The notes below the pieces were generated by a model, which saw nothing but the letters and a program-made list of their open reading frames with translations, ran no database searches and was not told where the DNA came from. Made by a program: the position numbers and the translations under genes. A stretch of 64,000 nucleotides of DNA from Acerihabitans arboris (GTDB taxonomy: Bacteria; Pseudomonadota; Gammaproteobacteria; Enterobacterales; Enterobacteriaceae). Positions 8,085 through 17,710 of this stretch are shown here, one piece after another (within the stretch, counting starts at the first letter, position 1; each line of letters opens with the position of its first letter). The stretch spans positions 1-64,000 of the forward strand of contig NZ_WUBS01000021.1 of assembly GCF_010131535.1 (NCBI RefSeq), read 5' to 3'.

Positions 8085-8684
8085 ATGATGAGTAGTAAAG
8101 AACAGAAGATACCTGACGAGCAAGTCTCACAAGACATTACAACGGATGAGATTGAAACAGCGCAGCAGACGGAAGCAGCGCCCGAGACGGCAGACGTCGT
8201 GGATCCGCGCGATGAGCGTATCGCCAGCCTGGAAGCCAAGCTGGAAGAATTGCAGCAGCGTGAGCGCGACAGCCTGCTGCGCGCCAAGGCGGAAATGGAA
8301 AATCTCCGTCGCCGCACCGAGCTTGATGTGGAAAAAGCCCATAAATTCGCCCTGGAAAAATTTGCCGGTGAACTATTGCCGGTGATCGACAACCTGGAGC
8401 GCGGCCTGGATATGGCCGATAAGTCCAATAGCGAGCTGACCCCGCTTATCGAAGGGATCGAGCTGACCCTGAAATCGCTGCTGGACGTCGTGCGCAAATA
8501 CGGCATCGAAGTGGTCGCCCAGACCCATGTACCTTTCGATCCGGCGGTCCACCAGGCCATGACCATGCTGGAATCCGGCGAGCACGAACCGAACCATGTC
8601 ATGATGATCATGCAAAAAGGCTATACCCTGAACGGCCGCCTGCTGCGTCCCGCCATGGTGGCGGTATCCAAAGCCCAGGGCTAG
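8085..8684 (+). CDS. grpE: Nucleotide exchange factor GrpE
   Basis: GrpE releases ADP from DnaK in the Hsp70 cycle. The 199-residue protein has an acidic disordered N-terminus, a long helix with [32 protein letters not shown], and the C-terminal beta domain ending [21 protein letters not shown], all family signatures. The tandem ATGATG gives two possible starts (8085 or 8088); GGAG 6 bp upstream suits the first. A sigma-32 promoter precedes it, matching its heat-shock role. Confidence 0.97.
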   Translation: MMSSKEQKIPDEQVSQDITTDEIETAQQTEAAPETADVVDPRDERIASLEAKLEELQQRERDSLLRAKAEMENLRRRTELDVEKAHKFALEKFAGELLPVIDNLERGLDMADKSNSELTPLIEGIELTLKSLLDVVRKYGIEVVAQTHVPFDPAVHQAMTMLESGEHEPNHVMMIMQKGYTLNGRLLRPAMVAVSKAQG

Positions 8685-8749
8685 CATTGCCCGCCCGCGA
8701 GCCGGTCGTCGAGTCCGATAACCGGCCCATCCGCCAGCGCGGGGTGGGG

Positions 8750-9433
8750 TTACTCCGACGGCAGCCTTGGTTGCCAATCAATGACCGGCCGCCCCTGCTG
8801 TTCCAGCAGCATATTGGCCCGGGAAAAATGCCCGCAGCCTAAAAACCCCCGGTGCGCCGACAGCGGCGACGGGTGCGGCGCTTTCAGGATATGATGGCGC
8901 TTGGGGTCGATGATGGCGCCCTTTTTCTGCGCATGCGATCCCCACAGCATAAACACGATGCCGTCACGCTGCTCATTGAGCACGGCAATCACTTTATCGG
9001 TAAAGGTTTCCCAGCCCAGGCTGGCGTGGGAATGGGCCTTGCCCGCCTCGACGGTAAGCACGGTATTGAGCAGCATCACGCCCTGTCCGGCCCAGCTTTG
9101 CAGACAGCCGTGTTCGGGTTTGGCGAAGCCCGGAATGTCATTGGCCAGTTCTTTATAGATATTCACCAAAGAGGGCGGGGCCGGCACGCCGGGCCGTACG
9201 GAAAAGGACAGCCCGTGGGCCTGGCTGGGGCCATGGTAGGGATCCTGGCCCAGGATTACCACTTTCGCCGCGCCAAGCTCGGTGTAGCGGAACGCATTAA
9301 AGACGTCTTTTTGCGGGGGATAGATGATTTTACCCGCCGCCCGCTCCGTGGCCACGAACGCCAGGGTTTGCCGGAAATAGGGTTGGTTTTTCTCCTCGGC
9401 GAGGGCGTCCCGCCAGGTTGGGCTTTGCGTCAT
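8750..9433 (-). CDS. ung: Uracil-DNA glycosylase
   Basis: Ung removes uracil from DNA, starting base-excision repair. The 227-residue protein shows the water-activating loop GQDPYHG (about residues 61-67), the uracil-binding segment LLNTVLTV, and the [11 protein letters not shown] minor-groove loop. The start at 9433 follows GGAG by 6 bp and matches the family length (E. coli 229); a longer frame to 9511 has no support. It is convergent with grpE, a neighbour it does not have in E. coli. Confidence 0.97.
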   Translation of the reverse strand: MTQSPTWRDALAEEKNQPYFRQTLAFVATERAAGKIIYPPQKDVFNAFRYTELGAAKVVILGQDPYHGPSQAHGLSFSVRPGVPAPPSLVNIYKELANDIPGFAKPEHGCLQSWAGQGVMLLNTVLTVEAGKAHSHASLGWETFTDKVIAVLNEQRDGIVFMLWGSHAQKKGAIIDPKRHHILKAPHPSPLSAHRGFLGCGHFSRANMLLEQQGRPVIDWQPRLPSE

Positions 9434-9635
9434 GGTACGCTCCATGTTGATTTGCGACTGCGGATAGCTTACCGGCTTATGGCGTCGGACGAAATCATTT
9501 CTGTTGCGCATGGCCGCAGCAACAAAATATAGAAACGTTAAAAAATAGTTTAAAATAGCGCTGCCGGCAAATCCTGTGAAAATTGATATAAAACAAAAAC
9601 ATGCTCTTTTCGCCGCCGGACTTATCGGTAATAAA

Positions 9636-9649
9636 TTGATTTAAATCAA
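9636..9649. promoter_or_regulatory. FNR box upstream of grcA
   Basis: TTGATTTAAATCAA is a perfect match to the FNR consensus TTGAT-N4-ATCAA. It lies 128 bp before the grcA start, which leaves room for a class II promoter and leader. The E. coli grcA gene is FNR-activated in low oxygen. Confidence 0.85.
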
Positions 9650-9776
9650 TGAAAGCGCGTCAGTTGGCTGGTATATAGTCAGTTAGACAAATTGGTTTTA
9701 CCAAATGCCCAATTGAACCGGTAGCGTACCGGCATGACAATTGGCAGATTTTGAAGCCACACCATGGAGGCACTCT

Positions 9777-10160
9777 ATGATTATCGGAACTCAAATCACC
9801 AAGGCTGACAACAAAGCGCTGGTTAACTCTTTCTGGCTGCTGGATAACAGCGTCGAACAGGCCCGTTGCCTGTGCGCCGTAGCCGGCTATGCCGACGATC
9901 AGGTGGTTGCGTTAAGCGAACTGGGCAATATCGAATACCGCCAGATTCCCCTTGAAGCCAAGGAAACCGTGCGTGTCGAAGGCGGCCAGCACCTGAACGT
10001 TAATGTGCTGACCCGCGAAACCCTGGAAGACGCCGTTGCCAATCCGGAAAAATACCCGCAGCTGACTATCCGTGTCTCGGGTTACGCGGTGCGTTTCAAC
10101 TCGCTGACGCCGGAACAACAGCGCGATGTTATTACCCGTACGTTCACCGCCGCCATTTAA
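9777..10160 (+). CDS. grcA: Autonomous glycyl radical cofactor GrcA (YfiD)
   Basis: GrcA replaces the oxygen-damaged C-terminus of pyruvate formate-lyase and carries the glycyl radical itself. The 127-residue protein ends [20 protein letters not shown] followed by TRTFTAAI, where RVSGYAV holds the radical glycine, and the preceding [11 protein letters not shown] matches PFL. The start at 9777 has GGAGG 8 bp upstream. A perfect FNR box at 9636 and a terminator right after the stop suggest a monocistronic anaerobic gene. Length equals the E. coli protein. Confidence 0.96.
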   Translation: MIIGTQITKADNKALVNSFWLLDNSVEQARCLCAVAGYADDQVVALSELGNIEYRQIPLEAKETVRVEGGQHLNVNVLTRETLEDAVANPEKYPQLTIRVSGYAVRFNSLTPEQQRDVITRTFTAAI

Positions 10161-10176
10161 TGACGCCGGCGCGCCG

Positions 10177-10202
10177 AAAGGGAGCATAAGCTCCCTTTTT
10201 TA
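10177..10202 (+). terminator. Terminator of grcA
   Basis: GGGAGC (10180-10185) and GCTCCC (10190-10195) form a hairpin with a 4-nt loop, followed by TTTTTTTA. It begins 17 bp after the grcA stop. Confidence 0.88.
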
Positions 10203-10481
10203 TTTCCGCTATCCACCCGCCGCTAAATCCACTTTGTCGAATCAATGAGTTGCATAACGTATTGATGAAAGTGCGTTTTGATCAATAAATGTAAAATTTC
10301 CCACCGCGACTATTTTGACCAATGCCGCCTTATGATAAAAATCAATTTAATTTATTGATAAATAATGTTTTTTTAAAAATCAATCGCAGGCGCGGCCGCG
10401 CGCGGCGGGTCGCTTAAGCCGGAAATCAGGATTGTCAGGTTAAAAATTGGTTAACAGGCCGAAAACCACAGCTTAGGCCAT
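10203..10481. other. AT-rich intergenic stretch between grcA and srmB
   Basis: No gene is supported here. The stretch holds several TTGAT/ATCAA-like half sites (for example TTGATCAA near 10278 and TTTATTGATAAATAATG near 10354) but no pair with the right FNR spacing. E. coli has yfiE and eamB between these genes; no trace of either is readable. Confidence 0.5.
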
Positions 10482-10510
10482 AAAAAAGCCGCCCGGGCGG
10501 GCGGCTTTTT
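10482..10510 (-). terminator. Terminator of srmB (symmetrical)
   Basis: AAAAAGCCGCCC, four bases, then GGGCGGCTTTTT gives a GC-rich hairpin with A-run and T-run on both sides, so it could act in both directions. It starts 16 bp after the srmB stop. Confidence 0.85.
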
Positions 10511-10525
10511 AGTAGGCGTGATGCA

Positions 10526-11881
10526 TTATTCATCAGTTGGTTTCGGCGCGGCCACGGCTGCCGCGGCCGGTTCCGCCGGGGCGGTCTTCGATACCCGGCG
10601 TTTGCCGATATTGCGCTTATCGCGTTGACGGACCTTGACCTTTTCCTTGACCTGGCCCTGCTCTTTTTTCTCTTTACGCTTAGCCAGTACTTTTTTCGAG
10701 GGTTTCCCGGTCACTTTCTCCGCCGGCGCGCGGGTGACGGGACGAAGCTCATCCACTATGCGCGCTTTCAGCGGTTCATTAAGGTAACGGCTGATTTTAC
10801 CCAACAGCAGATGATCGTGCGCCTCCACCAGCGAAATGGCCGAGCCTTTGCGTCCGGCGCGGGCGGTCCGGCCGATACGGTGCAGGTAGACGTCGGCGGT
10901 GGTCGGCAGATCGAAGTTGATTACGTGGCTGATATCGTCGATATCCAGCCCGCGCGCCGCCACGTCGGTGGCCACCAGCACGTTCATGCGGCCGTCGTTC
11001 ATGCGCTTGATGGCTTCGTTGCGTTTGGCCTGCACCATTTCGCCCTCCAGGTAACAGGTGGGGATGCCCGCCTGGTGCAGCCAGCTGACCACTTCATGCA
11101 CCCGCTCGCGCTTACGCACGAAAACGATGGACTTGGTCACGTCCGGCAGCTTTAGCAGATAGGACAAGAGGGCGGTTTTATGCTTCAGGTCGTCGGCGCG
11201 ATAATACCATTGGGTAATTTTTTTACGTTCGCGCCGTGAAGGCGTCGCGTCGATTTCAACCGGATCGTTTAACAGCCGTTCGGCAAAATCCTTGACCGCG
11301 TTGCCTTCAAGGGTGGCGGAAAACAACAGGGTCTGTTTACGCCAGCGGGTTTCAGCGGCGATCAGTTCGACATCCTGCGCAAAGCCCATCTCCAGCATGC
11401 GGTCCGCTTCATCCAGGATCAGCGTTTCGACCGCGCGGCAGTCAAAATTTTCTTCCTTGATATATTGCAGCAGCCGCCCGGTGGTGGCGACCACGATATC
11501 CTGGTTGTCGCTAAACACGATGGCGTGATTCATGAACGCCACGCCGCCGGTGATGGTGGCGATATCCAGGTGCGTATGCGCGGCAAGTTCCTTGGCCTGT
11601 TCCGCCACCTGCATGGCCAGCTCGCGGGTCGGGGTGATAATCAACACGCGCGGCGGGCCTGATTTCCGGCGGGGGAAATCGAGCAGGTGCTGCAATACCG
11701 GTAACAAATAGGCGGCGGTCTTGCCGGTACCGGTAGGCGCCGAACCCAATACGTCGCGCCCGTCCATAGCCGGCGGGATCGCTTCGGACTGAATGGCGGT
11801 AGGGCGCTCGTAACCTTTATCGCGCAGTGCGGCGATCAGGCTTTCATGCAGGTCGAGTTCGGAAAATTGGGTTACAGTCAT
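10526..11881 (-). CDS. srmB: ATP-dependent RNA helicase SrmB
   Basis: SrmB is a DEAD-box helicase that helps early 50S ribosome assembly. In order: Q motif (YERPTAIQSEAIP), Walker A (SAPTGTGKT, about residue 50), PTRELAMQ, DEAD (LILDEADRMLEMGF), SAT, then helicase domain 2 with VATDVAARGLDID and HRIGRTARAGR. The C-terminal 80 residues are Lys/Arg-rich (KVLAKRKEKKEQG) and end in an Ala/Pro tail, typical of RNA-binding tails. At 451 residues it is close to E. coli (444). It is divergent from trmN6, as in E. coli. Confidence 0.95.
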   Translation of the reverse strand: MTVTQFSELDLHESLIAALRDKGYERPTAIQSEAIPPAMDGRDVLGSAPTGTGKTAAYLLPVLQHLLDFPRRKSGPPRVLIITPTRELAMQVAEQAKELAAHTHLDIATITGGVAFMNHAIVFSDNQDIVVATTGRLLQYIKEENFDCRAVETLILDEADRMLEMGFAQDVELIAAETRWRKQTLLFSATLEGNAVKDFAERLLNDPVEIDATPSRRERKKITQWYYRADDLKHKTALLSYLLKLPDVTKSIVFVRKRERVHEVVSWLHQAGIPTCYLEGEMVQAKRNEAIKRMNDGRMNVLVATDVAARGLDIDDISHVINFDLPTTADVYLHRIGRTARAGRKGSAISLVEAHDHLLLGKISRYLNEPLKARIVDELRPVTRAPAEKVTGKPSKKVLAKRKEKKEQGQVKEKVKVRQRDKRNIGKRRVSKTAPAEPAAAAVAAPKPTDE

Positions 11882-12010
11882 GGTCTACCTCTGGTTGGGG
11901 CGCAGATTATAGACGGATCGCGGATAATCTTCATCTGTTTCCGCGCAAACGGATGATTTCATCCGCGGCCGGTTTGCCATAAAGTACCCCGATATGTCCT
12001 GAAGAGCCTA

Positions 12011-12853
12011 ATGATGATCGAATCGCTGAAACGGAAAACGCCGCTGCGCCGGGATGGTTTTACCTTCAAACAATTTTTCGCCGCCCACGATCGCTGCGCC
12101 ATGAAAGTGGGCACCGACGGCGTTCTGCTGGGTGCCTGGACGCCGCTGGGCCAGGCGCGGCGCGTGCTGGATATCGGCGCCGGCTGCGGCCTGGTGGCCC
12201 TGATGGTGGCGCAGCGCACCGGCGCTGACGTGCCGATCGACGCCGTTGAGCTCGACCCCGCGGCCGCCGGGCAGGCCGGTGAAAATTTCACCGCTAGCCC
12301 CTGGTCGTCGCGCCTGCGCATGATCAATGGCAATATTCTGGACTATATTCCGGATGCCCTGGCGCACGATGCGCCGGGAAGCGGCGAAAGCGGGGTAAAC
12401 GCAGAGGGGGTCCAGGGCTACGGACTGATCGTCAGCAACCCGCCTTATTTCCCGGTCGGTTTAGCTACCAGGAGCGCGGAGCGCGACAGGGCGCGCTATA
12501 CCTCGACCCTGACCCACGAGCGCCTGCTGGATGCCGCGCGTCAACTGGTGACCCCCGAGGGGCTGTTCTCGCTGGTATTGCCGCTGGCTATCGGCGAGGA
12601 CGTGATTGCCATGGCCCGGCGGCAAGGCTGGCACCTGCGTTATCGCACCGACGTGGCCGACAACGCGGATAAACCCTTTCACCGGGTGCTGCTGGCGTTT
12701 TCCCCGCGGGCGGGGGAACTGACGTACTCCACGCTGATGCTGCGCGCGGGCGACGGCCGCTATTCGGCCGCTTACCGCGCGCTCACCGGTGAGTTTTATT
12801 TATCCCGGGACGGTACGCGCGGCGGGGCGAGCGACGATATCAACGGCAGATAA
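12011..12853 (+). CDS. trmN6: tRNA1(Val) (adenine(37)-N6)-methyltransferase
   Basis: This SAM-dependent enzyme (YfiC) makes m6A37 in valine tRNA1. The 280-residue protein has the SAM-binding VLDIGAGCGLVALMVAQ (about residues 52-68), an acidic strand-2 end (DAVELDP) and the catalytic NPPYF motif near residue 144, standard for N6-adenine methyltransferases. It is longer than E. coli YfiC (245) because of an insert rich in Gly/Ala before the NPPY strand and a C-terminal extension. It faces away from srmB and converges on nadB. Confidence 0.92.
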   Translation: MMIESLKRKTPLRRDGFTFKQFFAAHDRCAMKVGTDGVLLGAWTPLGQARRVLDIGAGCGLVALMVAQRTGADVPIDAVELDPAAAGQAGENFTASPWSSRLRMINGNILDYIPDALAHDAPGSGESGVNAEGVQGYGLIVSNPPYFPVGLATRSAERDRARYTSTLTHERLLDAARQLVTPEGLFSLVLPLAIGEDVIAMARRQGWHLRYRTDVADNADKPFHRVLLAFSPRAGELTYSTLMLRAGDGRYSAAYRALTGEFYLSRDGTRGGASDDINGR

Positions 12854-12954
12854 GGCGGTGCGGAACAGCAAGCGCGGCGGCGGTACATGGCCGGCCCGCT
12901 TGCCTGCTTGGTTGCCAGTTCCCGCCCGCCGGCGCCGGCGTTTTTCCCGGACTA

Positions 12955-14592
12955 TCAGGGGTGCAGGATGGTTGGCTGCGGATTGGCGTCCATATCCGGA
13001 TAGTCCAGCGTGTAGTGCAGGCCGCGGCTCTCTTTGCGCAGCATGGCGCTCTTGACTATCAGCTCGGCCACCTGGGTCAGGTTGCGCACTTCCAGCAGGT
13101 TATTCGAGATACGGAAGTTGGAATAATACTCGTCGATTTCCCGCTGCAGCAGGTTGATACGGTGCAGCGCGCGCTCCAGGCGTTTGGTGGTGCGCACGAT
13201 GCCCACGTAGTCCCACATAAACAGCCGCAGTTCGTGCCAGTTATGCTGCAGCACCACCTGCTCGTCGGAATTGTCCACCCGGCTCTCGTCCCAGGGCGGC
13301 AGTTGCCTGGCCAGCTTGATTGACGGCAGGCGGGTAAGGATATCCTCCGATGCCGACCAGCCGTAGACCAGGCATTCCAGCAGGGAATTGGACGCCAGGC
13401 GATTGGCGCCGTGCAGGCCGGTATAACTCACCTCGCCGATGGCGTAGAGTCCGTCGAGATCGGTGCGCCCATGCTGATCCACCATCACGCCGCCGCAGGT
13501 ATAGTGCGCCGCCGGCACGATGGGAATCGGCTCTCTGGTCAGGTCGATATCCAGCGTCAGCAATTTCTGGTAAATCATTGGAAAGTGCTGGCGGATAAAG
13601 TCCGCCGGCTTATGGCTGATATCCAGGTACATACAGTCGGCGCCGAGCCGTTTCATTTCATGATCGATGGCGCGGGCCACGATATCGCGCGGCGCCAGTT
13701 CGGCGCGCTCGTCGAAATCGGGCATAAAGCGCGTGCCGTCGGGGCGTTTCAGGTAAGCGCCTTCGCCGCGCAACGCCTCGGTGAGCAGGAAATTACGCGC
13801 CTGCGGATGGAACAGGCAGGTAGGGTGGAACTGGTTGAATTCAAGGTTGGCGACCCGGCAACCGGCGCGCCAGGCCATGGCGATGCCGTCGCCGGAAGAG
13901 ATGTCGGGATTGGTGGTGTACTGGTAGACCTTCGAGGTGCCGCCGGTGGCCAGCACCACGGATTTTGCCCGGCAGGTTTCCACCCGTTCCTTTTCTCGGT
14001 TCCATATATAGGCGCCGACCACCCGCCGGGTGCCGGGCAGGCCGATTTTACTGGAACCAATCAAATCCACCGCGTTGCAGCGTTCCATGATATGGATATT
14101 GGGATGGCTGGCCGCCTTGGAGACCAGGGTGGTTTCCACCTCTTTGCCGGTGGCGTCCGCGGCGTGCAGGATGCGCCGATGGCTATGCCCGCCCTCGCGG
14201 GTCAGGTGATAACGCTCATCGGCGTGCCGGCCGGCGCGTTCGTCGTTTTCCCCGCCGGTGCCGGTGCCCGCTTCCGTATCGAACAGCACGCCCTGATCGA
14301 TTAACCACTGCACGCAGTGGCGGGCGTTGCCGGCGATAAACTCCACCGCTTCGCGATCGCACAGTCCGGCGCCGGCTACCAGCGTATCCTCGACGTGGGA
14401 GGCGATGCTGTCGGTTTCGTCAAACACCGCCGCTATCCCGCCCTGGGCGTAATACGTCGATCCTTCGTTAAGGGGGCCTTTGCTTAAAACCATGACCTTA
14501 CAATGCCCCGCGAGGCGCAGCGCCAGCGAGAGACCCGCGGCGCCGCTGCCGATGACCAGCACGTCGGCTACATGTTCAGTTAAAGGTTGCAT
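12955..14592 (-). CDS. nadB: L-aspartate oxidase
   Basis: NadB oxidises L-aspartate to iminoaspartate with FAD, the first step of de novo NAD synthesis. The 545-residue protein shows the N-terminal dinucleotide fold [15 protein letters not shown], the fumarate-reductase-like [20 protein letters not shown] and [10 protein letters not shown] active-site segments, and [21 protein letters not shown]. Length agrees with E. coli (540). It is divergent from rpoE, as in E. coli. The 318-bp region between them probably holds both promoters. Confidence 0.97.
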   Translation of the reverse strand: MQPLTEHVADVLVIGSGAAGLSLALRLAGHCKVMVLSKGPLNEGSTYYAQGGIAAVFDETDSIASHVEDTLVAGAGLCDREAVEFIAGNARHCVQWLIDQGVLFDTEAGTGTGGENDERAGRHADERYHLTREGGHSHRRILHAADATGKEVETTLVSKAASHPNIHIMERCNAVDLIGSSKIGLPGTRRVVGAYIWNREKERVETCRAKSVVLATGGTSKVYQYTTNPDISSGDGIAMAWRAGCRVANLEFNQFHPTCLFHPQARNFLLTEALRGEGAYLKRPDGTRFMPDFDERAELAPRDIVARAIDHEMKRLGADCMYLDISHKPADFIRQHFPMIYQKLLTLDIDLTREPIPIVPAAHYTCGGVMVDQHGRTDLDGLYAIGEVSYTGLHGANRLASNSLLECLVYGWSASEDILTRLPSIKLARQLPPWDESRVDNSDEQVVLQHNWHELRLFMWDYVGIVRTTKRLERALHRINLLQREIDEYYSNFRISNNLLEVRNLTQVAELIVKSAMLRKESRGLHYTLDYPDMDANPQPTILHP

Positions 14593-14902
14593 AATGTATG
14601 GTGGTTACCATGGCAGAAATAATAGTTTTCTGATGTTAGCACTCTATGATTTAGGGCTAAACCGCTAATTGCTGATATTTTACCCGGCGGGTATTTACGC
14701 ATGTTTACTGACATGCGGGTAATTTCACGGTACCCTGCGCTCTCAATAGAGGGCCGGGCGTCAACATGTCGCTTTGGCTGCGTATTTTCAGTATTCTGAC
14801 ACTACAAAACTTTATTTCATGATAGTCTGACTGCCACCCGGCCCAGCGCCGGCGCACCGAGAGCCGTCTCCAATTATAGTCAACAAAAAATACAGGCGGG
14901 GC
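14593..14902. other. Divergent nadB/rpoE control region
   Basis: No protein gene is supported. An inverted repeat GCATGT-N6-ACATGC lies at about 14699-14716. The part nearer rpoE should carry the housekeeping promoters known for that operon in E. coli, but I could not pick one confidently. Confidence 0.5.
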
Positions 14903-14931
14903 GGAACTTTATGTATAGCGTAGACTCCAAA
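14903..14931 (+). promoter_or_regulatory. Sigma-E autoregulatory promoter of rpoE
   Basis: GGAACTT (14903-14909) and TCCAAA (14926-14931) are 16 bp apart, matching the sigma-E consensus (GGAACTT, TCnAA). It lies about 85 bp before the rpoE start and fits the autoregulated promoter known in E. coli. Confidence 0.85.
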
Positions 14932-15018
14932 CGGGAGCTTGCTCGTGTTATTGGTTTAGAGGCTGGCGGTACTATTTTTCGCGTGGAGATAAATTTGAGG
15001 AGAATTTACCTCGGATGA
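14911..15018 (+). CDS. Short leader peptide ORF coupled to rpoE (RseD-like)
   Basis: A 35-codon frame begins ATG TAT AGC at 14911 and ends in a TGA that overlaps the rpoE start (ATGA). Its product, MYSVDSKRELARVIGLEAGG followed by TIFRVEINLRRIYLG, is not recognised by itself. In E. coli a leader peptide (RseD) translated just upstream of rpoE couples CsrA control to rpoE translation, and this frame is in the corresponding place. Its ATG lies within the sigma-E promoter, so only transcripts from an upstream promoter would carry it. Conservation is not proven here. Confidence 0.5.
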   Translation: MYSVDSKRELARVIGLEAGGTIFRVEINLRRIYLG

Positions 15019-15590
15019 GCGAGCAGTTAACGGATCAGGTGCTGGTTGAACGGGTCCAGAAAGGCGACCAGAAAGCGTTCAATTTACTGGTCGTTCGTTA
15101 CCAGCACAAAGTGGCGAGCCTGGTATCCCGGTATGTTCCCCAAGGGGACGTGCCCGACGTGGCCCAGGAATCGTTTATCAAAGCCTATCGCGCCCTGGAG
15201 TCGTTTCGTGGGGATAGCGCTTTTTATACATGGTTGTATCGTATCGCCGTCAACACGGCTAAAAATTATCTGGTTGCCCAGGGCCGGCGCCCGCCGTCGA
15301 GCGATGTGGACGCCAACGACGCCGAAAACTACGAAAGTGCGGGCGCGTTGAAAGAAATATCGAACCCTGAGAATTTAATGTTGTCTGAAGAGTTGCGACA
15401 GATAGTGTTTCGCACTATCGAAGGGCTTCCCGAAGATTTGCGTATGGCAATCACGCTTCGGGAACTGGATGGCCTGAGCTATGAAGAGATAGCCTCCATC
15501 ATGGATTGCCCGGTGGGTACGGTAAGATCGCGTATCTTCCGTGCACGCGAAGCTATTGATAATAAAATTCAACCGCTGATTCAGCGATAA
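15015..15590 (+). CDS. rpoE: RNA polymerase sigma-E factor
   Basis: Sigma-E (ECF group) directs the response to misfolded outer-membrane proteins. The 191-residue protein has region 2 (FNLLVVRYQHKVASLVSRYV, DVAQESFIKAYRAL) and region 4 (EGLPEDLRMAITLRELDGLS, GTVRSRIFRARE). Length equals E. coli. It heads the rpoE-rseA-rseB-rseC operon with a sigma-E promoter upstream, and its start overlaps a leader ORF by 4 bp. Confidence 0.98.
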   Translation: MSEQLTDQVLVERVQKGDQKAFNLLVVRYQHKVASLVSRYVPQGDVPDVAQESFIKAYRALESFRGDSAFYTWLYRIAVNTAKNYLVAQGRRPPSSDVDANDAENYESAGALKEISNPENLMLSEELRQIVFRTIEGLPEDLRMAITLRELDGLSYEEIASIMDCPVGTVRSRIFRAREAIDNKIQPLIQR

Positions 15591-15618
15591 CGATGGCGGC
15601 AGGAGAAGGTACCCACGC

Positions 15619-16272
15619 ATGCATAATGAAAAGCTTTCCGCTCTCATGGATGGAGAGTCGTTCGATAACGAACTGCTCAACGATTTATCCAGGGATGACA
15701 AGTTACAACAAAGCTGGCAACGGTATCACCTGATCCGCGATACGATGCGCGGGGATATCGGCGCGACGCTGCACCTCGATATTGCCGATCGTGTCGCGCA
15801 GGCCATCGCCCGCGAACCGGTCCGCCTGGTGCCCGATGCGGTCAAGGAATCACAGCCGCAGCCTGAAACCTGGCAAAAATTGCCGTTCTGGCACAAAGCG
15901 CGCCCATGGGCCGCGCAATTAACCCAGATCGGCCTGGCCGCGTGCGTGTCGCTGGCGGTAATCGTGGGCGTGCAGCACTACAACCAGCCGGTCAACAACG
16001 ACGCGCAGCCGGAAGCGCCGGTGTTCAACACCCTGCCGATGATGGGCCAGGCTTCCCCGGTCAGCCTGGGCGTGCCTTCGGCCACCAATACCGCCGATAA
16101 CGGTTCCCAGCAGCAGGTGCAGGAACAGCGCAAGCGTATCAACGCCATCTTGCAGGATTACGAGCTGCAGCGCCGGGTTCACTCGACTCAGCTGCAATTT
16201 GACCAGCATGAAACCCAGCAGGCCGCTGTCCAGGTGCCTGGAACCCAGTCTTTAGGAATGCAACCGCAGTAA
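15619..16272 (+). CDS. rseA: Anti-sigma-E factor RseA
   Basis: RseA holds sigma-E at the membrane until DegS and RseP cut it. The 217-residue protein has the cytoplasmic sigma-binding domain (EKLSALMDGESFDNELLNDL), a single membrane segment at about residues 100-118 (LTQIGLAACVSLAVIVGVQ) and a Gln-rich periplasmic domain. It starts 28 bp after rpoE and its stop codon shares a base with the rseB start, so the operon is tightly coupled. Confidence 0.96.
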   Translation: MHNEKLSALMDGESFDNELLNDLSRDDKLQQSWQRYHLIRDTMRGDIGATLHLDIADRVAQAIAREPVRLVPDAVKESQPQPETWQKLPFWHKARPWAAQLTQIGLAACVSLAVIVGVQHYNQPVNNDAQPEAPVFNTLPMMGQASPVSLGVPSATNTADNGSQQQVQEQRKRINAILQDYELQRRVHSTQLQFDQHETQQAAVQVPGTQSLGMQPQ

Positions 16273-17237
16273 TGAAGCCATTTTGGTGTGCTATTTGTCT
16301 TATGGCAGGCAGCCTGTTCTTTTCCACCAGCGCTCGCGCCGCCGATATCCCGACCATGGCACCCGGCGCGCTGTTGCAGCAGATGAGCCAGGCCAGCCAG
16401 TCGTTAAACTACGAATTTGCTTTTGTCAGCGTCAACAAGCAGGGTGTCGATTCGTTACGATTTCGCCATGCCGTGTTTGAAAAGCACCGGTTAGCCCAGT
16501 TGCTGCAAATGGACGGCCCCCGCCGTGAAATAGTACAGCGTGACAATGAAATCAGCTTCTTCGAGCCGGGTCTCGAGCCTTTTACGCTAGCCGGCGATCA
16601 TATCGTTGATTCTCTCCCCTCTATCGTTTACGCTGACTTTGAACGTCTGGCGCAATTTTACGATTTTATTCCCGTCGGCCGTACCCGTGTTTCCGATCGC
16701 CTGTGCGAAGTCGTGCGGGTCGTGGCGCGGGACGGTACGCGGTTTGGTTATGTGCTGTGGATCGATACCGCCACCAAACTGCCGCTGCGCGCCGATCTCC
16801 TCGATCGCGATGGCGAGGCGCTGGAACAGTTCCGCGTGATCTCCTTTATCGTGGATCCGCAGGTGCAGTCCCTGATGCAGGGATTGGAAAAAGTGAATCT
16901 GCCTCCGCTGCTGGCGATGCCGGCCTCGGAGAAAGCTGATTTCGATTGGAGCGCCGGCTGGCTGCCAGCGGGCGTGAGTGAAGTTTCGCGCAGCCGCCGC
17001 ACGTTGCCGGGCATTAACGTGCCGATCGAAACCAGGCTGTATACCGACGGGCTGTTTAGTTTCTCGGTGAATATCGCGCAGGCGGAGCAGGGCGAGGCGG
17101 AGCGGTTTATCCGCACCGGACGGCGCACCATACACACCGAGGTCCGCAGCAATAAAGACATTACCGTTGTCGGCGAATTGCCTCCGGCTACCGCCAAACG
17201 CATCGCCGACGGTGTGATATTTAAGGCGCAACCATGA
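16272..17237 (+). CDS. rseB: Sigma-E regulatory protein RseB
   Basis: RseB is the periplasmic sensor that binds RseA and shields it from DegS; it responds to lipopolysaccharide intermediates. The 321-residue protein has a cleavable signal peptide (MKPFWCAICLMAGSLFFSTS, cleavage after SARA) and the MucB/RseB two-domain pattern with SLNYEFAFVSVNKQGVDSLR and DRLCEVVRVVARDGTRFGYV. It overlaps rseA by 1 bp and rseC by 4 bp. Confidence 0.96.
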   Translation: MKPFWCAICLMAGSLFFSTSARAADIPTMAPGALLQQMSQASQSLNYEFAFVSVNKQGVDSLRFRHAVFEKHRLAQLLQMDGPRREIVQRDNEISFFEPGLEPFTLAGDHIVDSLPSIVYADFERLAQFYDFIPVGRTRVSDRLCEVVRVVARDGTRFGYVLWIDTATKLPLRADLLDRDGEALEQFRVISFIVDPQVQSLMQGLEKVNLPPLLAMPASEKADFDWSAGWLPAGVSEVSRSRRTLPGINVPIETRLYTDGLFSFSVNIAQAEQGEAERFIRTGRRTIHTEVRSNKDITVVGELPPATAKRIADGVIFKAQP

Positions 17238-17710
17238 TTAAAGAATGGGCGACGGTTATCTCATGGCAACAGGGCGTGGCACAGCTGCGCTGCGAGCAGC
17301 GTTCCGGCTGCGGCAGCTGTCACGCCAGCGGCAGTTGCGGCACCAGCATCCTCAACAAAATGGGGCCTGACTCCTCGCAACAGCTGAAGGTTGAGAGCAA
17401 ACATCCCCTGGTGCCAGGCCAGCGGGTGGAAGTCGGCATCGCCGAGGCCAGCCTGATTCGTTCGGCGCTGCTGGTCTATATGCTGCCGCTGGTAGGCCTG
17501 ATTGCCTGCGCGGCGCTGATGCAGGGCTGGTTCAATACCGATCTTGCCGCGGCCTGCGGCGGACTGGCCGGCGGTATCGGCGGGTTTATGTTGGCGCGCT
17601 TTTTCGCCCAGCGCATCGGCAATGAACGCGAATACCAGCCGGTGATTTTGCAAATCGCCCTGCCGCCGTCCTCGTTTTACCTGCGCCAGGACAGCCCCGC
17701 CGAGCGCTAG
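17234..17710 (+). CDS. rseC: SoxR-reducing system protein RseC
   Basis: RseC is an inner-membrane protein that works with the Rsx/Rnf complex to keep SoxR reduced. The 158-residue product has a cysteine-rich N-terminus (CEQRSGCGSCHASGSCGTS) and two membrane segments (about residues 75-95 and 100-122: ALLVYMLPLVGLIACAAL, then AACGGLAGGIGGFMLARFF). Its ATG overlaps the rseB stop (ATGA). It closes the rpoE operon. Confidence 0.94.
   Translation: MIKEWATVISWQQGVAQLRCEQRSGCGSCHASGSCGTSILNKMGPDSSQQLKVESKHPLVPGQRVEVGIAEASLIRSALLVYMLPLVGLIACAALMQGWFNTDLAAACGGLAGGIGGFMLARFFAQRIGNEREYQPVILQIALPPSSFYLRQDSPAER

Noticed and set aside
10250..10375. Further FNR boxes between grcA and srmB
   Set aside because: TTGAT and ATCAA halves are present but never with the 4-bp spacing.
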